Origin: Cladobotryum mycophilum
Taxonomy: Eukaryota > Ascomycota > Sordariomycetes > Hypocreales > Hypocreaceae
Direction: 5' to 3'
Assembly: GCA_036429605.1 (NCBI GenBank)
Contig: JAVFKD010000016.1
Location: forward strand, 1,364,001-1,428,000
DNA: 64,000 nt
This document shows, piece by piece, positions 59,761 through 64,000 of the stretch. Both the position numbers and the translations under genes were made by a program. Under the pieces are notes generated by a model that saw only the letters and a program-made list of their open reading frames with translations, ran no database searches and had not been told where the DNA came from. How positions within the stretch are numbered: position 1 is the stretch's first letter; the number at the start of each line of letters is the position of its first letter.

Positions 59761-61341
59761 AGATTATGCAAGGCGGGGAGGGGGGGGGGGATGACGTACC
59801 TGTGTCTATAAGCAAACAAGTAGATGCATGATTTGCTGTAAGCAGATGGGATAGCAAGTAATAATGATTATAAATGTCTTAGCAAACGTGGGTGTTTCAG
59901 AAACAAACACGGAACAAGAACAAGGCAAATGGTTTCAATGAGACCCTGGAAGCGGAATATGGCGGGTGGGGGGAGAAAACCGGGTTGTGTGTGTGTGTGT
60001 GCGATGGCATGCTCATGAGGTGATGATGGCATGTTTTTTCTTTTTCTTTTCTTCTTTCTGGGGGGAACGATTTTGATCAGGGGGTAGGATTCCATTATCC
60101 GTTTTTAGATGCTGTACGTTGCACAGTGTGTGTTTGTTTTGTTCTAGCACGGTGAATCAAGGTCTATCGGTCCGCATGAAGAAGCTGCAGAGGAACTTGA
60201 CCAGGTTGTATTTCTGATGGTCCGCTGGGTGAAGATGAAGCCCTGGGGGTAAAAGAGGGTACACACCCATCAGGTACTGTCTTGCCAGGCGGATGATGGA
60301 TGCACTGTCAGCCCAGAAACTGTGCCCACTACCCACTGCTGCACCACACACCACACCACACATCACACTGGGACAACCAACACGCCAACCGCCCTACGCC
60401 CAGTCCAGCCCCAATCGCCCAGGCACCATCGAACCGCTCGCTCAGGGTCAGGACCAGGGACCAGGGACCGGGGGGCCAGGCTTCCAATGCACTGCCGCCA
60501 GGTCAACAGACAAGTCAGACACAAAAGTCACAGTGTGCGTCAGTGTGCGTGTGCGTGCGTGTCGTCTGAGAGCGAACAGTTTCACAGCTATTAATAATGG
60601 CTGACAACCGACTGGCACAACTTTGCTGCTTGCTGCTTGCTGCTGGCTCAGCCTTCCCAAACAACCTACGCACCGCACCTTGCGTTATTACGTTGGAGCT
60701 TTCTCTTTTCGTTTACTAATATTACTACTGCTACTTACCAGGTATCTACCTTGGGTAGGAGGGTAGGAGGTAAGTCTAGGTAGTCTAGGTAGTCTAGGTA
60801 GGTAAGGTAAGGTACAAAGGTAAGAGTAGGCATCCAAAAGACCGCAAAACTCGCGTGACCACCTTTTCTTTCTTTCTTGTTTTACTTAAGATGTCTCTAT
60901 TCCCACCTGCCCACGTACTTACTCACTCTACCTACCTACCTACCTACCTACCTACCTACTTTATCAGACAGGACTCCTCCCCTTTTTACTTTTTTCCATT
61001 TCCATCTCCATACACCACACCGTCTTTATAAATCATCGAGTTCTGCTGCTGCTGCTACTGCTGCTGTTCGGGCATCACGTCTTGCATATCTCATCCCATC
61101 TCAACAGCCAATAACCACTTACACATCATATCCCCCCCCTTGCTGTCGGTCAGCTTACAATAAAACAACACCAAACGAGAACCCCCTTACTCAACCTCTT
61201 TCTCATCCGCCGTTCTAGAAAAACAAAATATATCCAAATCTCAACAACAACAACTCAAAACTCATACCAGAAGTTGTCGCCATCTACCTAAACAACACAA
61301 CACAACAAGATAAAACAAGAAACAAACCATCACCATCAAAA
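59761..61341. other. 1.6-kb intergenic region rich in simple repeats
   Basis: No gene other than the small peptide that follows. Visible features: GT tracts near 59986-60002 and 60535-60560, TAGTC/TAGGT tandem repeats near 60772-60815, (ACCT)n at 60928-60960 and (CTG)n near 61042-61063. Confidence 0.6.
60772..60960. repeat. TAGGTAGTC and ACCT arrays
   Basis: Three near-identical AGTCTAGGT units and AGGTA words lie at 60772-60815, and about eight ACCT-phase units at 60928-60960. The two arrays are in opposite orientation on the same words (TAGG versus CCTA). Confidence 0.8.
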
Positions 61342-61569
61342 ATGTCTCCCACATACACAATGTCCGCCCACCTCTGTCGCCAAATCTACTCTTCTTGGCA
61401 CCAAGCCCGCCACCCCACCGCCGCTGCCTCCCCCTCCTCCATCTCCATGCTTGACACCACCGTCCCCTTGTCCCACTCCCCGTCGCCGGAGAAGCGTTCC
61501 TCCATGGAGGCGTCCCGGAGGGGGAGTACGTCCTCGTCAATCTCTTCCTCGTCTGAGAGGAGTAATTAG
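61342..61569 (+). CDS. Hypothetical Ser-rich small protein, 75 residues
   Basis: An intronless frame with ATG in a strong fungal start context (CATCAAAAATG), preceded by a long C- and A-rich, leader-like stretch. Composition is extremely Ser-rich in the second half, with SPSPEKRSS and SSSISSSSERSN; there is one Cys and no hydrophobic helix. I do not recognise the family. Short disordered Ser-rich proteins of this kind are common in fungi, and relatives could exist, but a chance frame is quite possible. The leader and Kozak-like context tip it toward real. Confidence 0.4.
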   Translation: MSPTYTMSAHLCRQIYSSWHQARHPTAAASPSSISMLDTTVPLSHSPSPEKRSSMEASRRGSTSSSISSSSERSN

Positions 61570-62135
61570 TTGATGGCGATGGTGATGACGATGGTGATGA
61601 TGATGATGAGACACGGCTTGCGGTCAACCTTCATGCATTGCAGCTCGCTAGGGCACTCGTCGCTGCAATCATCACTCATCACGTATTCATCACCTCATGA
61701 AACCGAGATTCCGGTGTTTCATGAATTCAGCCGACTAATTCAATCCATCCAACATACACGATTCAATTCTCAGTGTCAATCTCATTAGCACATTTCTACA
61801 AAACAGATATTCTCACGGTTACGGCGCAGCATGACGGTTTAGAGCATAGCTTTATTTAGCAAGGGGCAGGGATCGGGAGCATCATGATTGTATACGTCTT
61901 TAATGGCGTCTTGTTGGTTTCATTCTTCTTTCATTAGCAACATGCTGTAATATAACTCATCAATACAACAGTCCATTTCAAGCATCTCATAATCGTAATG
62001 TGATCCTCATGAATACCTATCCAACAAAGGCTGCTTGGAACAATTTCAAACCAGTTTCATCTCCCCAATTTTTTTCTTTTTGCAGTCCTCCCTCCGCATT
62101 CCCATGCCAGACCTTTTCAATATCAATATGTGTAC
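61570..62135. other. Spacer downstream of psd2
   Basis: No gene seen. The left part is the 3' region of the small Ser-rich frame (GAT/GATG repeats at about 61570-61610); the right part is the 3' region of psd2. Confidence 0.65.
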
Positions 62136-64000
62136 TTACATGGCCGACGCCGCCATGGTATTAATCGTCGGCGGCAGTGAGCGCCGTTTACGCTCCCCGT
62201 TCTCATCTTCGGCGCTGTCTTCGGGCGATTCCTCCATCGTGACGCTGCCCTGGATACGTCGCTTCGCTTCCTTCTTATCTTCCTCTGTAATGTCCTGCTC
62301 ATCCTTGCGCATGTCTGGCGTCCACTGGGGCTGGTTGGGCAAATGTCCAACAGACATGCCGACTCGGATCTATCACAATCAACATTAGCAACCCCCATCT
62401 CTTCACAACGTCGGCCAAGGCCAGACTTACCAGTGTTTCCAATGCGCCGTTTGCGTTGTCAACCAAATCATCGTCGAATCTCATCTTGCCAGGCTCAAAC
62501 AGTAACAGTATTGTGCTGCCGCCAAACTTGAAATATCCGAGTTCTTCTGCACGCTTGACGTGCTCGCCTGGTTCACGTGTAATGACCGTGCTGCCAACCA
62601 TCATGGCACCAACACAGATGACCATCACTCGTCCGTGTACTTCACTGTCAATCGGCACAAGGACCCTGACATTCTCGCCATACACGTCCAGCGCAGACCG
62701 GATCGCCATGGGATTGACTGTGTAATATTCACCGGAAATAGTGATGGGTTTGCCCATGACACCATCCACAGGAATATGGAATCGATGATAATCCTGAGGA
62801 GCCAGTCGAAAGACACCTAGCGCTCCACCTTCGAACCGTGCAGCATCGTCGGGATAGGCATCGCCGAGCAGCCTCTTCATGTTGAATTCGCGACCTTTAA
62901 CCCATATCTTGGTGGCCTGGGTAATGCTGTTGAAAACTACACTTCGGCAATCCGCAGGCGACACAATAATGCCAGGGTTGTCGGGCGCCGAGCATGGACG
63001 AGCACCGGGCTTTAGTGCGCGGTAGAAGAACTCATTGAAATTTTTGAAGTCCTCAAGAGGCAGCAGGACTTCCGACATATCAAGCCGGTGGAAGTCAATA
63101 AACTTCTCAATCTCATCCCGCGATGCAGGGTCGTCAAACTTCTTGCCCTGCTTGATACTGAGATTCTTCAGCATTCCCCGAACTACCGACGGGTTAGTCA
63201 AACATCACGATTTGCAAAAGATGAATCACGGATTATCTTACTTCTCTTATTCTCCATATCCCTAGATTTCAAGCCTTTGTATAGGAGTCGAATGCCCAGT
63301 CTCACATACACACTCATCTTTTCTTCGTTAATCTGGCCTGTAGTTCGGTCCTGGACGAGGATGTTGGCTGAGTTGGCGCCTAGCTTGTAGCCACCATACG
63401 AAATTTTGGTAATGACCTTGGAGTACCACTTCCGTTGTGCCTGGCTGGCTGTCACAAAGCCTCCCATGATAACTGTATTGACTTGTCGCCAGTCCTGGCT
63501 TGCGCAGGTAGCAATGTGAGTAACAATGTCTCCGTCGCTGCGCTTGTTGAGGCGAGGCTGGTGGCAAATTGGGCACTCCCTAATCTCAACAACGTGCTCT
63601 TCTTTAGAGTCCTCTTTGTCAAAGTAGCCATCTTCTCCATCGTCGCCAGGGGTGTGTAGTTCCGGGATTGGGCTTGTTCCGGCGGGCGGCCCCAGAGTGA
63701 TCTGGGGGTTGATGAACCCGAAACATTGGCACTTTGCTGTTCACTTGATTCGCCAGACTCGTTGGAAATGCTGAGATTCTTTGCCCCTGGAACAATCCCC
63801 TTGATTCTTTCAGCAACCGACGGCGGCGACCTGCTCTTCGATTGAAGCTGGTCCTCTAGACAAAGAACAGCCTCATCAAAGGTCAGTTCCCATGAATCTT
63901 CATTGTCGGCTGCTTTATGTGGGAAACGCTGGAAGAAGCTATCAATGGTGGAATCTTTGAGCGTAGATCCAAGAGTATCCAGCATTGTGCTGAGCTCGAT
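62136..64000 (-). CDS. psd2: Phosphatidylserine decarboxylase, PSD2 type (5' end off window, frame interrupted once)
   Basis: C-terminal part of the endomembrane enzyme converting phosphatidylserine to phosphatidylethanolamine. Exons, minus strand: past 64000 to 63242, 63182-62431 and 62369-62136. The coding frame is open to the window edge (IELSTMLDTLGS), so the C2-bearing N-terminus lies beyond. The first visible part matches the PSD2 helical/EF-hand region; a zinc-ribbon-like CPICHQP with a HIATC pair follows, then the catalytic domain. Autocleavage site FGGST lies near 62512-62525, and SPADCR and HRFHIPVDG carry the conserved Asp and His. The frame moves between a frame ending in SSEQQSAN and one with FGFINPQI; one base added near 63721-63723 (AAA on the plus strand) joins them. 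The stop codon at 62136 is overlapped by a GTAAGT donor-like hexamer. Confidence 0.85.

Noticed and set aside
1..64000. Secondary-metabolite or nonribosomal peptide cluster
   Set aside because: No polyketide synthase, NRPS, terpene cyclase or cluster regulator was found; the Dabb and RTA1 proteins alone are not evidence.

Overview
The window is nuclear DNA of a filamentous ascomycete, most likely a sordariomycete of the order Hypocreales. The reasons are short GT-AG introns of about 50-170 bases with fungal donor signals, CT- and GA-rich gene flanks, and the gene families present (FHL1, Boi2, Mhp1-type LRR protein, fungal PD-(D/E)XK protein, RTA1 transporter). The species cannot be named from sequence alone. 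I see no bacterial genes, CRISPR array, rRNA or tRNA, and no recognisable transposon.

Layout. 1-19.7 kb is gene-poor: a ferric-reductase-like gene (2.1-4.0 kb, minus), an orphan acidic protein (9.0-9.5 kb, minus) and an RTA1-like membrane protein (15.8-17.0 kb, minus), separated by long stretches without genes. 19.7-24 kb holds an alpha-arrestin (plus), a Ser-hydrolase lipase (plus) and a 64-residue membrane protein (minus). After another 4-kb gap come a MOT1-type molybdate transporter (plus) and a convergent four-helix membrane protein (minus). 31.5-39.5 kb carries FHL1 (forkhead plus FHA, plus strand) and a Boi2 SH3-SAM-PH polarity protein (minus). 42.5-50.4 kb carries an SP-RING/MIZ protein, a Dabb protein, a HAD hydrolase and ribosomal protein L5. 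52.9-64 kb carries an Mhp1-like LRR protein, a PD-(D/E)XK protein, a small Ser-rich peptide and the 3' part of phosphatidylserine decarboxylase PSD2, which runs off the right edge.

The genes form no obvious operon or biosynthetic cluster. They are mostly housekeeping or signalling genes: ribosome biogenesis (rpl5, fhl1), polarity and wall (boi2, mhp1), lipid metabolism (psd2, lipase) and transport (MOT1, RTA1, ferric reductase, arrestin).

The two strongest unexpected signals are these. First, five of the genes each need one or two single bases restored to read through, six places in all. Every one is a one-base loss, and each can be placed in a short homopolymer run. This looks like a systematic assembly defect, though a biological cause has to be excluded. 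Second, the 9-mer TACTCCGTA (or its complement TACGGAGTA) occurs exactly eight times that I found, all outside coding sequence, against about 0.5 expected by chance. I found no clearly new biological system.
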